Assembly (NCBI RefSeq): GCF_001610875.1
Contig: NZ_CP011272.1
Span: 5,685,988 to 5,749,987, forward strand
DNA: 64,000 nt
Direction of reading: 5' to 3'
DNA from: Pirellula sp. SH-Sr6A
GTDB lineage: Bacteria; Planctomycetota; Planctomycetia; Pirellulales; Pirellulaceae
The position numbers and the translations under genes are program-made. The notes beneath the pieces are model-generated. The model worked only from the letters and a program-made list of their open reading frames with translations. It was not told the DNA's origin and searched no databases. Positions 8,906 through 18,798 of the stretch are shown here, one piece after another; the first letter of the stretch is position 1; every line of letters begins with the position of its first letter.

Positions 8906-11900
8906 TTATCGCTTGGGCGGAGCAGCCTCCCGAACGACCGCTCCCCATTCAGGATGAAGAACCAAAATGGCAAACCGTTCCACATTTTCGAGCTCCCCGA
9001 CACTCACCGTCGTGTAGTCGAACTGGCCTCGCAAATCGGTATAGCCGTCCTTATAAAAGCGGACGGTTCCGTCCATTCCTCGAGCATAAACCTTGACGTA
9101 AGCTCCCTCGACCGGACGTGTTCCACCCTTCTGGAGCACTTGGATTTGCCCGGAATTGCTAGCGAATTGAGTTCGCAGCGAATGAGAATACAGGAGCAAG
9201 TTACGCGAGATGCCTCCCGTCACAACTTCGAGCATCAAGTTGGTATTTCGAAATTCGTTGGGAATAGAGAGAGCATGCGTTCCCAACCGAGATTCCTTTT
9301 TGACGGTGATGCGATCTTTCCGATTCGACTCAATTCGACTCCATGGCTTGCTTTCCCCGCTTTGAAACGGGTAGCGGCTGAACTGCAACTCGACATCGAT
9401 GGGATAGTAGCGAATCTCGAAAGATTCCACGTTTCGATATTGGACCGATACGGCATTGCCATCCTCAAGCAATTCCAACGAAGGCTCGGATGCGGATTGC
9501 GTGGCGAGGGCTGTTTCACGGTCTCCAAAGAGAATGCGTTCGGACGTACTTTCAGAGTCCGTCGGATCGGAGTCCCTCGCTAGATCGACACCGGATTCCA
9601 GGGCATCTCGTTGAGCGATGTGGCGGCGCAACTGTCGAAACAGACTCTCCCATCGACCGTGGGGATAGTCGATATACCTTGCTGCAGTTTTGCTCGCCGA
9701 CTCGTAGTTCCTATTCAATACAGCCAAATAAGCGTCCATGTAGTCGATCTGCATTTCGGCTCGAGGTTCCTTTTGCGCCAGTGCGACGCGATCGACCTTT
9801 TCAAACATCGCCATGGCTTCGTCAATCCGATTCTGCAAAAGGAGGTAGTACACCATGTTCAAGCGATCCATGGGGGCGAGATTCGGTTGGTAGGTGATCT
9901 TCTCCAAGACCTGATCATATTGAACCCGAAACGCATCGTTCAATATTTGAGTTTTATCTCCTAGCGCATGAAATCGAGCCAAAACGAGGGGACGGAAGTC
10001 ATAGTGCTCAAATACCATTCGGGATTCAGCATCGATATCGACAAGATCCGAATGGAAAAAGGGGAATCCAAGCGAGATCCATTCGGTAGCTCCGCTCAAG
10101 TGCTCGCGAATTCGATCGCGATCATCATGCTTCCATCCATAAGCCCAAACCCTTGGGTCAAAGCTACCCAATTCCTGCAAAACTCGGATGCACTTCGAAT
10201 AAAATTCCTTATCGCTTAGTCTCCACAAGATGAGCTGCAAATCGGTTTTTTGAAGGTTGCAATCCTTGAGGTACGCGAGGACTTGTTCGCCGCTTCCCCA
10301 AGCCGCGACATACGACCATTCGGATTGATCGATGTCGCTCGGAACCGCTTCAACCCGCAGGTTCATACCCTTTGCCGCTCCGCTACTCTTTTCATCTTGG
10401 CTAATTTGAGCTCCCAGCATGCTAAAGTCACCGGACGCAGGCATGTAAAACAGGGAGTTGACTTCTTGAATTCCAAACGGAGCGATTTCTACATCGCTCG
10501 CGGTGAGAAACTTTGCTTTCGCCAAAGGTAACGCACCACTTGGCAATTGCTGTAGGATCTGCCCTTTCCAAGGAGTCGGATTGGGATTGGAAACGACGCT
10601 TCTCAATCGATAAATCCAACCTTTCACCAACGGCTTATCGCCCCAGGGCTTGTTGGGATCCGCCGTTTGGGACACGGAGTAAATCTGCTGACTTAACAAC
10701 ACGCTCTCAGCCTCGCTCCCGCTTTCAATCGATTGGATTCCTTTCGCGAACAGGACTGCGGGAGTTGGAGATTCGACTCGCCATTCGTTCTCGACAACTT
10801 GTACGGTCGCGGCGGTCTGTTCGAACGGTAAATCGAGCATTGCCAAGGCCATGAGAGCCGACGTGCCGGTCTCGGTTGCCTGCTCAAAATATAGTGGTAG
10901 CGTGTTTGCTCCATCGGAGGGCTTCGAAAGAAGCTCTATCCAAAAGGAGTTTGGTGGGATGAGTGAAGGCCTTTGCTCCTGTAGCGGAATCTGCAGATAG
11001 TGAGTCTCAGCCCATTTGCGCGTCGATTCCATCGTTTCGTATCCGCGTGCGAATCGATCCTTGAAAAGCAATTCGGTTTCCGCCAGACCGCGGAGCGCCG
11101 AACGGCTACGCTTTGCTCTCATCTCTTTGTCCACCGCTCCGCCAGCTTCGATAGCGAACTTTTCATCCAACTCGTAATACATATCGCTTCGTCCAGCGAA
11201 CCCTCCCATCGGACCGTTGGCCCATTGCTTCCCTGCATCGGAGAAGTCCATATGCAGCGAGTTTCGTTCTAATAAATCCGACTTCTCCAATCGCATTGCC
11301 GTCATGAAAATTCTGTCCAAATGATCAGCGGGAATTGGATGCGATTCGACCCATTCTCGCATCCAACGCAGCAACCGAGGCTTCACCTCCGGAATGCGAT
11401 GAGCGAGGAGCACCTTCTCTGCGGCGTTTAATCGCATCATCCGCCAAGGTTCGAGGTATTTTGACAAATCCTTCTCGAGCAAGTAGTCGTCGACGAATTG
11501 GTGCACTGACTTGTTTCGAATGAATGGACGGACTACGGCATCAAAAAAAGGACGGTCGTGTCGATACAAGAACAAATTGGCTTCATGGCTGGCAAGCTCT
11601 GTGTAGTGCTTTTTCTTTTGTTCCAGCGAAAGTTTGTCCCAGCCCAAGAGTGGTGACCAACGGTTCAAGACAGCATCATTCCCGAGTAAACCATGATAGA
11701 TACTGGCGACATCTTGGAGGGAAGCAACTAGCTTGACACGAGTTCCTTGTGCATCGGCAATCTTGACGGCTTCCTCGGCATTCACAATTTGCGTCGACTT
11801 TTTCTCTGCATATCGATGGCTGGTTGGCAGCGGGCCCGCCAGCCGACGATCGATTGTCGCAACATTGGGTTGAGGCAATGCAATCGTCACGCTTGCGGTA

Positions 11901-14900
11901 TTCCATTCGTCGACAACCACAATCGTAAGCTGACTGAATTCTTTCATCGCGTCCAACGGCAAGTCCAATTCGCCTTGCCCGCCTAATTTCAAATTACTTG
12001 CTAAGTAGCTCGGATACTTGAGAAACTCGTACTCCGCGGTTCTCCCGACCGCCATGGAGCCCGAAGCCTGATTTCTCGCATCTTCGGCGGCCATCTTCGG
12101 TGATGCAGGTGCGAGCGATGGTAAGTCTTGACCTGCCTCGGGTAACTGTGTTTCGTTGGTCGTTTTCGTCAGTTCCCAAGGTTGCAGGAGCATACTCGGC
12201 GCCGGTAACAAGCTCCCTGGATAAAGCTTTGAGTTCCTGCGATCCAGAACATATTGGTATTCTTCATCAAGCTTCAGTGACGAAAGAAAAAGGCTGGTTC
12301 CATAAGGAAGGATTTGTGATTGGGGCTTATTTCCAATGCGTCGAAGAGAAGAGAGTGGATTCGACGATGGCAAATAGGTCGACGCCAGGATGTGAACTCG
12401 AGCCCCAGGGGTCGCATTATCCACATGGAGTCGCAGTCGCTCCTGATCAATTGAAGGGGGCTGGATGCAAGTAAGCTTGGGGGCTGTCGATTCCGCGATC
12501 CATTCCGAGGAAGCGACAACACCATCTTGATCCATTCCTGAGCTAACGGTGATCTCTATCGATTGCTTCGCAATATGGTCGGTAAGGAGATAACGCCCGG
12601 GTGGAAGTGACTTTACCACAAGCTTGTTCTTGTCGAGCGATAGATTTCCCTTAAGGTGCCGAATGGATTGCCCCTGTCGAAATTCCTTCAACTCGAATCT
12701 CGGAATATCGGATATGCCGAAGGGGACGATCGGTATTTCCGCAACGAGAGGCAATTCCAAGGTGTCGTGGGTTGTTAAGTGAAATACGGAGGGCCAATCT
12801 GGCGCAATCGGTCCGATCGGGACAGTCCGTATTTCCATTCCAGGCATAGAAGCTTGAATCGAGGTCACATTCGGAAGGGTTCCGAGTCGAACGATTCCAT
12901 TCTCATCGGTCGCCACTCGGAATCGCGCGGGCTGAGTGACACCGGATTGTTTACAAAGCACGTCGAGCGGTTGCCGGCCGATCGGCTCGCCGTTTCGACC
13001 TTTGACCTCCAGCAAATAACCTTCAGGCGTTTGGCGAACAAATCCGTCGGCAATCTGTGCGAGCTCCGAGGTTTGGTTGAGCAACAACTCCACGCGGTTG
13101 GAAACATCTTGAAATGTATCGTTCGAAAGCTTTTTGATTCTCCCTTTCAGTTCCAATTCCACCTTCGCAAGTCTCGGAGGAATCATGAGGGATGGAAGCC
13201 ATTCTTCATCGTTGGAAAGCTGCGAAATAGCCAGCTCCTGCACCGACTCGATACCATCGTGGTCGGTGGAACGAATGACCAATCGAACTTGTTCAAGTTG
13301 CGAAACAGTCGACAATTGCCCGTTGCAATAAAGTGTTGGTCGGATGGCGAGTCGCGGTTTCGCGCCCGTTAACATCTGCTGGGGATCCCCCAGCAGTGCG
13401 CATCTTAACGAGTAGTTTTCCGCCGCATGTCGGAACGACTCCCGTGTCGCGAAATCCCCTCGAGACAAAATCAGACGCTCAACCTTATCTTCATTCGAAA
13501 AGGGGATAACGATGCTCCCATCCTTGCCTGGGCTATACTCGCGTTCTCCGAACCAAACCGTTGCGGTGGGTGCATGTTTTCCGTCTTGATCGTAAACACG
13601 AACGACGTGACCTAAATCGCTCGAGGAATGCAGTCCAACCAATCCACCTTTTTGAATTAACGCTCGGCAACGACGCCCGGATGCGAGTAAATCGACAGCC
13701 CAAATCCCTTCGCTTTCGAGCTCGGAAAGAAGAATTTCTTCGCGATGCAATCGATCGGTAGGCTCGGAAAAGCTCAAGGACTTTTCTGCATTCGGGGCCA
13801 GTCCATCCAATTCGATACCAGCATGAATACCCTCCGAAGTTCGCGTTAATATTTCTCTCGCATTGAGTTTGTAGATTTTGATCGTGACTTTAGGTGTGTT
13901 CTTTAACCAAACGTTGAGCCGAACCTGATCTGTCCCTCGAAATGCATTCGGATTGTTTTCCGCAAAATGGAGCTCGATCCTGTTTTGAAGTTCACGTTGT
14001 TGCGAAGGTGTAAACTTTGCATAGTGAACCTTGCTGTCGCCAATTCCAAATAAGATCGATGTGCGAGCTTGAATCGTTTGGAGATAATCTCGATCTAGCC
14101 ATTTCGAAAATGGTTCGATCGACTCTCCTTTTCGATAGAACTGTTGCAAATATCGTTCGATGAGAGAAATGTCCTCACCGATGGGGGGCAGAGCGCAAGA
14201 TTCGCGAAAGTCCACGTCGAACCGAACGGGAAAGGAGTTCTGGTTTCGCTCTCGCAGATCCACCCTGGAGATGGGCCGAATATTCGGAATAGCCAAGTAG
14301 GCCAAAAAGCGATCCAAGTCATAGTTTTCTGTCTTCTCGTCCAAAAGCAATTGCTGGTACAGGACATTGGCCTTGAGGCTGTTTTGAGAAGGAGGAAGCT
14401 TGGAAACGAACTCCCATAGTTCCTTAAGATGTTTGCTGCGAACTCGAGGGTTTTCTAGCGATTCGTAATCGATCGGACGGATGCGGCGCAAGCGTGCCTC
14501 GATAAATGCGGAGGATTCCTGCAGCTTTGGAACAAGCTGCAAAAGGGCATCGAGTTGTTCGGCGCTTAGAACACCATGGATAGATGCCCACCCAAAACCA
14601 CGCGACTGGGGATGAGCCAATTCTTCTGCGATGACATCGACCAGACCAGGAATGTCGGTTCGTTGCAATGCTCCAATCCACTCGGCCTTGTCCGTCTGCG
14701 ATCGAAGCAAACCGAGCGAAAGAAGAGGAGTCGGGTCTTCGATGTGCGTATAACGGCTTTCTTGGTACGACCGTTTCAATCTTTCTGCCAGCTGCAACTC
14801 CCCTTCATTCAACGCAGTTGCCAGTTTTGCCGCTTCATCCTTTTGCGGGGCGGGATGGCTCAATTGCAAGCCATGATTTTGTTCGAGATATTTTCTGGTT

Positions 14901-15244
14901 GCTTCGGTATTGCGAGAGTATTCGAGCAAGTACTGTCGAAACTCCAGCTTGCTCCGAAGGGGTGTCGATCCCAGCTTTTCTCCCCATTCGTTGAGGTAGG
15001 TGCGGCTGGCATCGAGTTGTCCCGAAGTTTGCAAGTGGAGGCAATGATAAAAGAAATAGTTTTCCGTGCCCGGAATCAGCTCGCTCAGAAGTTTGGCTCG
15101 GTCTTCTGACAAGGCAAAACGCTCTCGAAATCTCTCCTCCGATCGGTCGTCCGACAGGGACGGAACGGGAAGCCAACCTAACCAGCAGGCAAATAAGCCC
15201 GCTGTCGACAGGAGGTGCCAAACTGGATTGCGTCGCAGGATCAT
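8906..15244 (-). CDS. Giant secreted protein (2112 aa) with macroglobulin-like beta domains
   Basis: Starts MILRRNPVWHLLSTAGLF with a signal peptide ending near residue 31. The first third is alpha-helical and repeat-like. The middle has Ig/MG2-like beta segments (for example GYLLEVKGRNGEPIGRQPLD, then LDVLCKQSG). The C-terminus ends in a carboxypeptidase-regulatory-like fold (RPVEGAYVKVYARGMDG, GYTDLRGQFDY). The layout recalls alpha-2-macroglobulin-like proteins, but I see no CGEQ-type thioester, so a protease-trap role cannot be claimed. It is the first gene of the envelope operon. The upstream region faces a divergent kinase gene. Large proteins with this C-terminal module are common in planctomycetes; the role is unknown, perhaps cell-surface structure. 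Confidence 0.8.
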   Translation of the reverse strand: MILRRNPVWHLLSTAGLFACWLGWLPVPSLSDDRSEERFRERFALSEDRAKLLSELIPGTENYFFYHCLHLQTSGQLDASRTYLNEWGEKLGSTPLRSKLEFRQYLLEYSRNTEATRKYLEQNHGLQLSHPAPQKDEAAKLATALNEGELQLAERLKRSYQESRYTHIEDPTPLLSLGLLRSQTDKAEWIGALQRTDIPGLVDVIAEELAHPQSRGFGWASIHGVLSAEQLDALLQLVPKLQESSAFIEARLRRIRPIDYESLENPRVRSKHLKELWEFVSKLPPSQNSLKANVLYQQLLLDEKTENYDLDRFLAYLAIPNIRPISRVDLRERNQNSFPVRFDVDFRESCALPPIGEDISLIERYLQQFYRKGESIEPFSKWLDRDYLQTIQARTSILFGIGDSKVHYAKFTPSQQRELQNRIELHFAENNPNAFRGTDQVRLNVWLKNTPKVTIKIYKLNAREILTRTSEGIHAGIELDGLAPNAEKSLSFSEPTDRLHREEILLSELESEGIWAVDLLASGRRCRALIQKGGLVGLHSSSDLGHVVRVYDQDGKHAPTATVWFGEREYSPGKDGSIVIPFSNEDKVERLILSRGDFATRESFRHAAENYSLRCALLGDPQQMLTGAKPRLAIRPTLYCNGQLSTVSQLEQVRLVIRSTDHDGIESVQELAISQLSNDEEWLPSLMIPPRLAKVELELKGRIKKLSNDTFQDVSNRVELLLNQTSELAQIADGFVRQTPEGYLLEVKGRNGEPIGRQPLDVLCKQSGVTQPARFRVATDENGIVRLGTLPNVTSIQASMPGMEIRTVPIGPIAPDWPSVFHLTTHDTLELPLVAEIPIVPFGISDIPRFELKEFRQGQSIRHLKGNLSLDKNKLVVKSLPPGRYLLTDHIAKQSIEITVSSGMDQDGVVASSEWIAESTAPKLTCIQPPSIDQERLRLHVDNATPGARVHILASTYLPSSNPLSSLRRIGNKPQSQILPYGTSLFLSSLKLDEEYQYVLDRRNSKLYPGSLLPAPSMLLQPWELTKTTNETQLPEAGQDLPSLAPASPKMAAEDARNQASGSMAVGRTAEYEFLKYPSYLASNLKLGGQGELDLPLDAMKEFSQLTIVVVDEWNTASVTIALPQPNVATIDRRLAGPLPTSHRYAEKKSTQIVNAEEAVKIADAQGTRVKLVASLQDVASIYHGLLGNDAVLNRWSPLLGWDKLSLEQKKKHYTELASHEANLFLYRHDRPFFDAVVRPFIRNKSVHQFVDDYLLEKDLSKYLEPWRMMRLNAAEKVLLAHRIPEVKPRLLRWMREWVESHPIPADHLDRIFMTAMRLEKSDLLERNSLHMDFSDAGKQWANGPMGGFAGRSDMYYELDEKFAIEAGGAVDKEMRAKRSRSALRGLAETELLFKDRFARGYETMESTRKWAETHYLQIPLQEQRPSLIPPNSFWIELLSKPSDGANTLPLYFEQATETGTSALMALAMLDLPFEQTAATVQVVENEWRVESPTPAVLFAKGIQSIESGSEAESVLLSQQIYSVSQTADPNKPWGDKPLVKGWIYRLRSVVSNPNPTPWKGQILQQLPSGALPLAKAKFLTASDVEIAPFGIQEVNSLFYMPASGDFSMLGAQISQDEKSSGAAKGMNLRVEAVPSDIDQSEWSYVAAWGSGEQVLAYLKDCNLQKTDLQLILWRLSDKEFYSKCIRVLQELGSFDPRVWAYGWKHDDRDRIREHLSGATEWISLGFPFFHSDLVDIDAESRMVFEHYDFRPLVLARFHALGDKTQILNDAFRVQYDQVLEKITYQPNLAPMDRLNMVYYLLLQNRIDEAMAMFEKVDRVALAQKEPRAEMQIDYMDAYLAVLNRNYESASKTAARYIDYPHGRWESLFRQLRRHIAQRDALESGVDLARDSDPTDSESTSERILFGDRETALATQSASEPSLELLEDGNAVSVQYRNVESFEIRYYPIDVELQFSRYPFQSGESKPWSRIESNRKDRITVKKESRLGTHALSIPNEFRNTNLMLEVVTGGISRNLLLYSHSLRTQFASNSGQIQVLQKGGTRPVEGAYVKVYARGMDGTVRFYKDGYTDLRGQFDYTTVSVGELENVERFAILVLHPEWGAVVREAAPPKR

Positions 15245-15540
15245 CTTCGCGAGCCTTTCGTTTGCCTAGAAAACGGAGAGGGAAATTGTCCGCAGAGGGG
15301 ATGAAATAGCATACTTCGAAGACGAAACGGAGTTGGAATCGGTTCCAGAAAATCAGGAACTGGCCAACGGTCGTTCGTGTTTAGCCCTTGCGCACCATCC
15401 ATAACGATGGAAGCAAGTAGGGCGCTTTCAGCTTTGGAAACCGAACAGTGGAGGGACTCGGAACATTTATTTCACCCTCGTCCTCGGAGAAGTACAATAA
15501 GATCCACTTTCATTTTTGCACCTCTCCGGGCTCTCCGTTC
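15245..15540. promoter_or_regulatory. Divergent promoter region between the surface operon and the Cache kinase
   Basis: About 300 bases between divergent genes; both promoters should lie here. I cannot point to specific -35/-10 pairs. A GTG at 15448 could add 31 residues to the kinase. Confidence 0.4.
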
Positions 15541-17856
15541 ATGGTTTCGTGGTTAACTGGTTACTTCAAGCATTCGAATCGGCAAGACAAGAGTCTTCGT
15601 GGCAATTTGACTTTTGGCCAGACCACGTTTTCCAAGACGTTCCGCTCGACGGGTCAGTTCTTTCGCCAGCATTTGTGGATTTGGCCGCTGGTTGCGTTCG
15701 TCATCTTGGCGACCCTGGGATACTTTGTGAATCGTTCCATCAAGCACTCCATTGAGGGGAGTCTTCAATCCGAACTATCCACGTTACTGCACGTCGAGAG
15801 ATCGATGATGGAAAAGTGGTTTCAAAATCAGGAGTCCAACGCGATCTCTCTGGCGAGTCTTCCTGGCGTGAGAACTGCCGTGCTCCAAATGTTGGATCAC
15901 CACGAAGCGATCGCAGCAGGCAAGGGGATCGGGGCAGGTGAAAAACCTCGGTCGGAGGAAATTGACGAATGGAATGGAAAGCTAAAGCAACTCTTGTTAC
16001 CCGGCATGTCGGCACATCATTTCGTCGGGTACATCGTCGTTGATCGCGAACAGCGCGTGATCGCCGCGCAAACAAAAGAGCTCATCGGACAAGTTGTCCC
16101 GCAATACTCCACATTTCTAAACACAGTTATGGAGGGAGAATCGACCGTAAGTGTCCCGTTTCCGAGTGCCGTGCTCTTGCGAGATCCGAACGGAGTCTTG
16201 CGAGCCGAGGTGCCGACTATGTTTGCATTGTCCCCGGTCCGAAACGAGGACTTTCAAACGGTGGCATGCATCGGATTCCGTATTCGGCCCGAACGGGAGT
16301 TCACGGAAATTCTTCAGCTGGGGCAGATGGGAGAGTCTGGGGAGACGTACGCGGTCGACAAGAATGGGTTGATGGTATCGAACAGTCGTTTCGACGAGCA
16401 ATTGATCATATCTGGCTTGATTCCAGACCGGGAGGGAGCTGTATCGATATTAAATGTTCAAGCTCGCGACCCAGGTGGGAGTCTGATCGATGGATACCGC
16501 CCTAAAGTAAGACGAGGGGATTTACCTTTTACGTTTGCATGCACCTCTGCGCTAGAAGGCAAAACGGGTGTCAGTCTCGAAGGACATCGCAATTATCGTG
16601 GTGTTCCCGCTGTATCCGCTTGGACGTGGTTACCCAAATACGATATGGGAATCATCACGGAAATCGATGCGAAAGAAGCCTTTCAGCCACTCAGTATTTT
16701 GCGCTGGGTATTCTTTTCATTGTTCTTTCTTCTCATTCTCACCGCGGTGGCTATTTTTGTCTTCACCTTGGTCGTCGCCCGAATGCAACAGGAAGCTCGG
16801 GAAGCGGCGATCGAAGCAAAGGAGTTGGGGCAGTATCGTTTAGAGACGCTACTGGGTACCGGGGCAATGGGAGTGGTATACAAGGGGCATCATTCCATGA
16901 TGCGCCGTCCCACGGCGATCAAACTATTGAAGTCGGAAAATGTGAGCCCATCAGCTATCGAACGGTTCGAGCATGAAGTTCAAATCACATGTCAGTTAAA
17001 CAATCCCCATACCATCGCGATTTATGACTATGGGCGAACACCCGAGGGAGTTTTCTATTATGCAATGGAGTTCCTCGATGGGATTAATCTCCAGTCGCTC
17101 GTTGATCGCTATGGCCCCCAGCCGGCGGGACGTGTTGTGGAAATACTCAAGCAGATTTGCAGTTCACTTTATGAAGCCCATTCATTGGGGCTGGTTCACC
17201 GTGACATCAAGCCTGCGAACATCATGCTGAACCGAAGAGGTGGTGAATGCGATGTGGTGAAGGTTCTTGATTTTGGTCTGGTAAGGTCGCTCGAGGAAGA
17301 TTCACATGGAGAGTCGAGCAAAGCAATGACGGGTACTCCCATGTACATGTCTCCCGAGGCGATCCAGAATCCCAAGTCGATTGACGTTCGAAGCGATATC
17401 TATTCGCTGGGAGCGGTAGGGTATTTTTTGCTGACTGGACAGTCTCTCTTTCAGGCCACCTCGCTTGGCGAGCTTTTCCAGCATCATATCGATTCGGTTC
17501 CACTCCCACCTTCCCAGCGGAACGGGGTTTCCGTCGACCCGCAATTAGAAGGCGCAATAATGGCTTGTCTGGAAAAGAGTCGAGCCAATCGTCCTCAGAC
17601 GGCCAAAGACTTGGCGATCAAACTCGAACTGGTCGCAGCGAACGACGATTGGTGTCGAGAGAAGGCGGAGGCTTGGTGGTTGCAACATGAACGGGAAAGT
17701 CGTCACGAACGCGACGTGTCGCACGGAGACGATGTACAACGAAGTTCTTGGCCGAGTGCACCAAGCAGTCCTGTCGCGAACGGGGGGCCGGTGGCTCCCA
17801 GTGCGAAAACGGTCTCAGGGTTTGAGACAACGATGGTCCATGGCGAATCAGAGTGA
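15541..17856 (+). CDS. Membrane Ser/Thr protein kinase with extracytoplasmic Cache-type sensor
   Basis: Residues here count from the possible GTG at 15448; the ATG at 15541 (residue 32) is preferred because the first transmembrane helix follows it. Order: cytoplasmic N-tail, transmembrane helix about 77-95 (IWPLVAFVILATLGYFV), a 320-residue extracytoplasmic region with dCache features (GYIVVDREQRVIAA, GETYAVDKNGLMV), and a second helix about 418-445. A Hanks-type kinase domain runs from about 463 to 730. It has the glycine loop GTGAMGVVYKG, Lys492, HRDIKPAN with Asp586, and DFG at 608-610. All catalytic residues are present. It probably phosphorylates cytosolic targets in response to a periplasmic ligand. 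The gene is monocistronic and divergent from the surface operon, which it might control (inference). Confidence 0.88.
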   Translation: MVSWLTGYFKHSNRQDKSLRGNLTFGQTTFSKTFRSTGQFFRQHLWIWPLVAFVILATLGYFVNRSIKHSIEGSLQSELSTLLHVERSMMEKWFQNQESNAISLASLPGVRTAVLQMLDHHEAIAAGKGIGAGEKPRSEEIDEWNGKLKQLLLPGMSAHHFVGYIVVDREQRVIAAQTKELIGQVVPQYSTFLNTVMEGESTVSVPFPSAVLLRDPNGVLRAEVPTMFALSPVRNEDFQTVACIGFRIRPEREFTEILQLGQMGESGETYAVDKNGLMVSNSRFDEQLIISGLIPDREGAVSILNVQARDPGGSLIDGYRPKVRRGDLPFTFACTSALEGKTGVSLEGHRNYRGVPAVSAWTWLPKYDMGIITEIDAKEAFQPLSILRWVFFSLFFLLILTAVAIFVFTLVVARMQQEAREAAIEAKELGQYRLETLLGTGAMGVVYKGHHSMMRRPTAIKLLKSENVSPSAIERFEHEVQITCQLNNPHTIAIYDYGRTPEGVFYYAMEFLDGINLQSLVDRYGPQPAGRVVEILKQICSSLYEAHSLGLVHRDIKPANIMLNRRGGECDVVKVLDFGLVRSLEEDSHGESSKAMTGTPMYMSPEAIQNPKSIDVRSDIYSLGAVGYFLLTGQSLFQATSLGELFQHHIDSVPLPPSQRNGVSVDPQLEGAIMACLEKSRANRPQTAKDLAIKLELVAANDDWCREKAEAWWLQHERESRHERDVSHGDDVQRSSWPSAPSSPVANGGPVAPSAKTVSGFETTMVHGESE

Positions 17857-17909
17857 TAGGTTGCTAGAGTGGTGCGAGGTAACGCATTGCGAATAAACGA
17901 ACGGCAATG

Positions 17910-18749
17910 TTATGGGTTTTGAAGCTGGGAAAAGGTCGGATGAGCGACGGCGTCCCATTGGTCGCCGGAGTAGATCGATCGCCCTCCATCGACGGGTAGG
18001 GCGACGCCCGTGATGAAGGGTTGCTGCGCGAGAAAGACCGCTGCATTCGCGACATCGCTTGGGGTGCCATGGCGTTTCAGCAAACTTTGTTGACGAATTC
18101 TTTCTGCCGCGTCCGCGGAGATACTCGCGTCCAGCATGACGGGACCGGGCAAGATAGCGTTGACGCGAATACTAGGATTGCGCGTTGCCAATTCCACGGC
18201 GAGGGAGCGGGTCATGGTTTCGATGCTTCCCTTTCCGACGAAATAAGGTGCAAAATGACAGTAGGGGCGATGCACCGCCCAATCTCCGATGAGCAGAATT
18301 GCCCCTCCCGAGGGTTGCGTGGCCATGTGCAACCCTGCAGACCGGGAGCAGAGGAAAGTTCCCAATGTGTTGACTTCGAATTGCCGGCGAATGTCTCCTT
18401 CCGAGATCTCCTCGAAAGTTGTCCAGTCCCAGATTGCGGCCGAATTCACGAGGACGTCGAGCCGCCCAAAGCGTTCGACTATTTGCTGTACGGCTCGTGG
18501 GGCAAACTCTGGATCGTTTACAGGTCCTTGCACCACCAGTGCGTCAGTTCCTCGCGATTGCAGCTCGTCTGCGTACGCGTTGGCTGATTCGATCGATTGA
18601 TTGGCATGGAGAACGATCCGGTAACCTGCGAGGGCGAACGCGTGCGCAATCGAATGACCAACACGTTTCGCACCGCTGCCCGTCACCCAAGCGACCGGTT
18701 TCGCTAAATCGGCATTCGGCACTCCATCCCCCGAGTCATTCCGTTTCAA
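17910..18749 (-). CDS. SDR oxidoreductase, pteridine-reductase-like
   Basis: A short-chain dehydrogenase of about 279 residues. The NAD(P) loop is TGSGAKRVGHSIA. The NSAAIWD motif stands for the usual NAG/NNAG. The active site is Asp (LIGDWA) plus Tyr and Lys in YFVGKGSIE. Asp in place of the usual Ser, with the Arg-containing loop, resembles PTR1/FolM-type pteridine reductases, so reduction of dihydrobiopterin or dihydrofolate is possible; the substrate is inferred only. The frame runs to 18842, into the transaldolase gene. I chose the TTG at 18747-18749, 6 bases after GGAG; the GTG at 18720-18722 is an alternative. Divergent from transaldolase, with a gap of about 50 bases. Confidence 0.82.
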   Translation of the reverse strand: MKRNDSGDGVPNADLAKPVAWVTGSGAKRVGHSIAHAFALAGYRIVLHANQSIESANAYADELQSRGTDALVVQGPVNDPEFAPRAVQQIVERFGRLDVLVNSAAIWDWTTFEEISEGDIRRQFEVNTLGTFLCSRSAGLHMATQPSGGAILLIGDWAVHRPYCHFAPYFVGKGSIETMTRSLAVELATRNPSIRVNAILPGPVMLDASISADAAERIRQQSLLKRHGTPSDVANAAVFLAQQPFITGVALPVDGGRSIYSGDQWDAVAHPTFSQLQNP

Positions 18750-18798
18750 GGTATACTCCGATTGTAATCTCGCGTTCACGCAAACAGGAAAACTGAAT

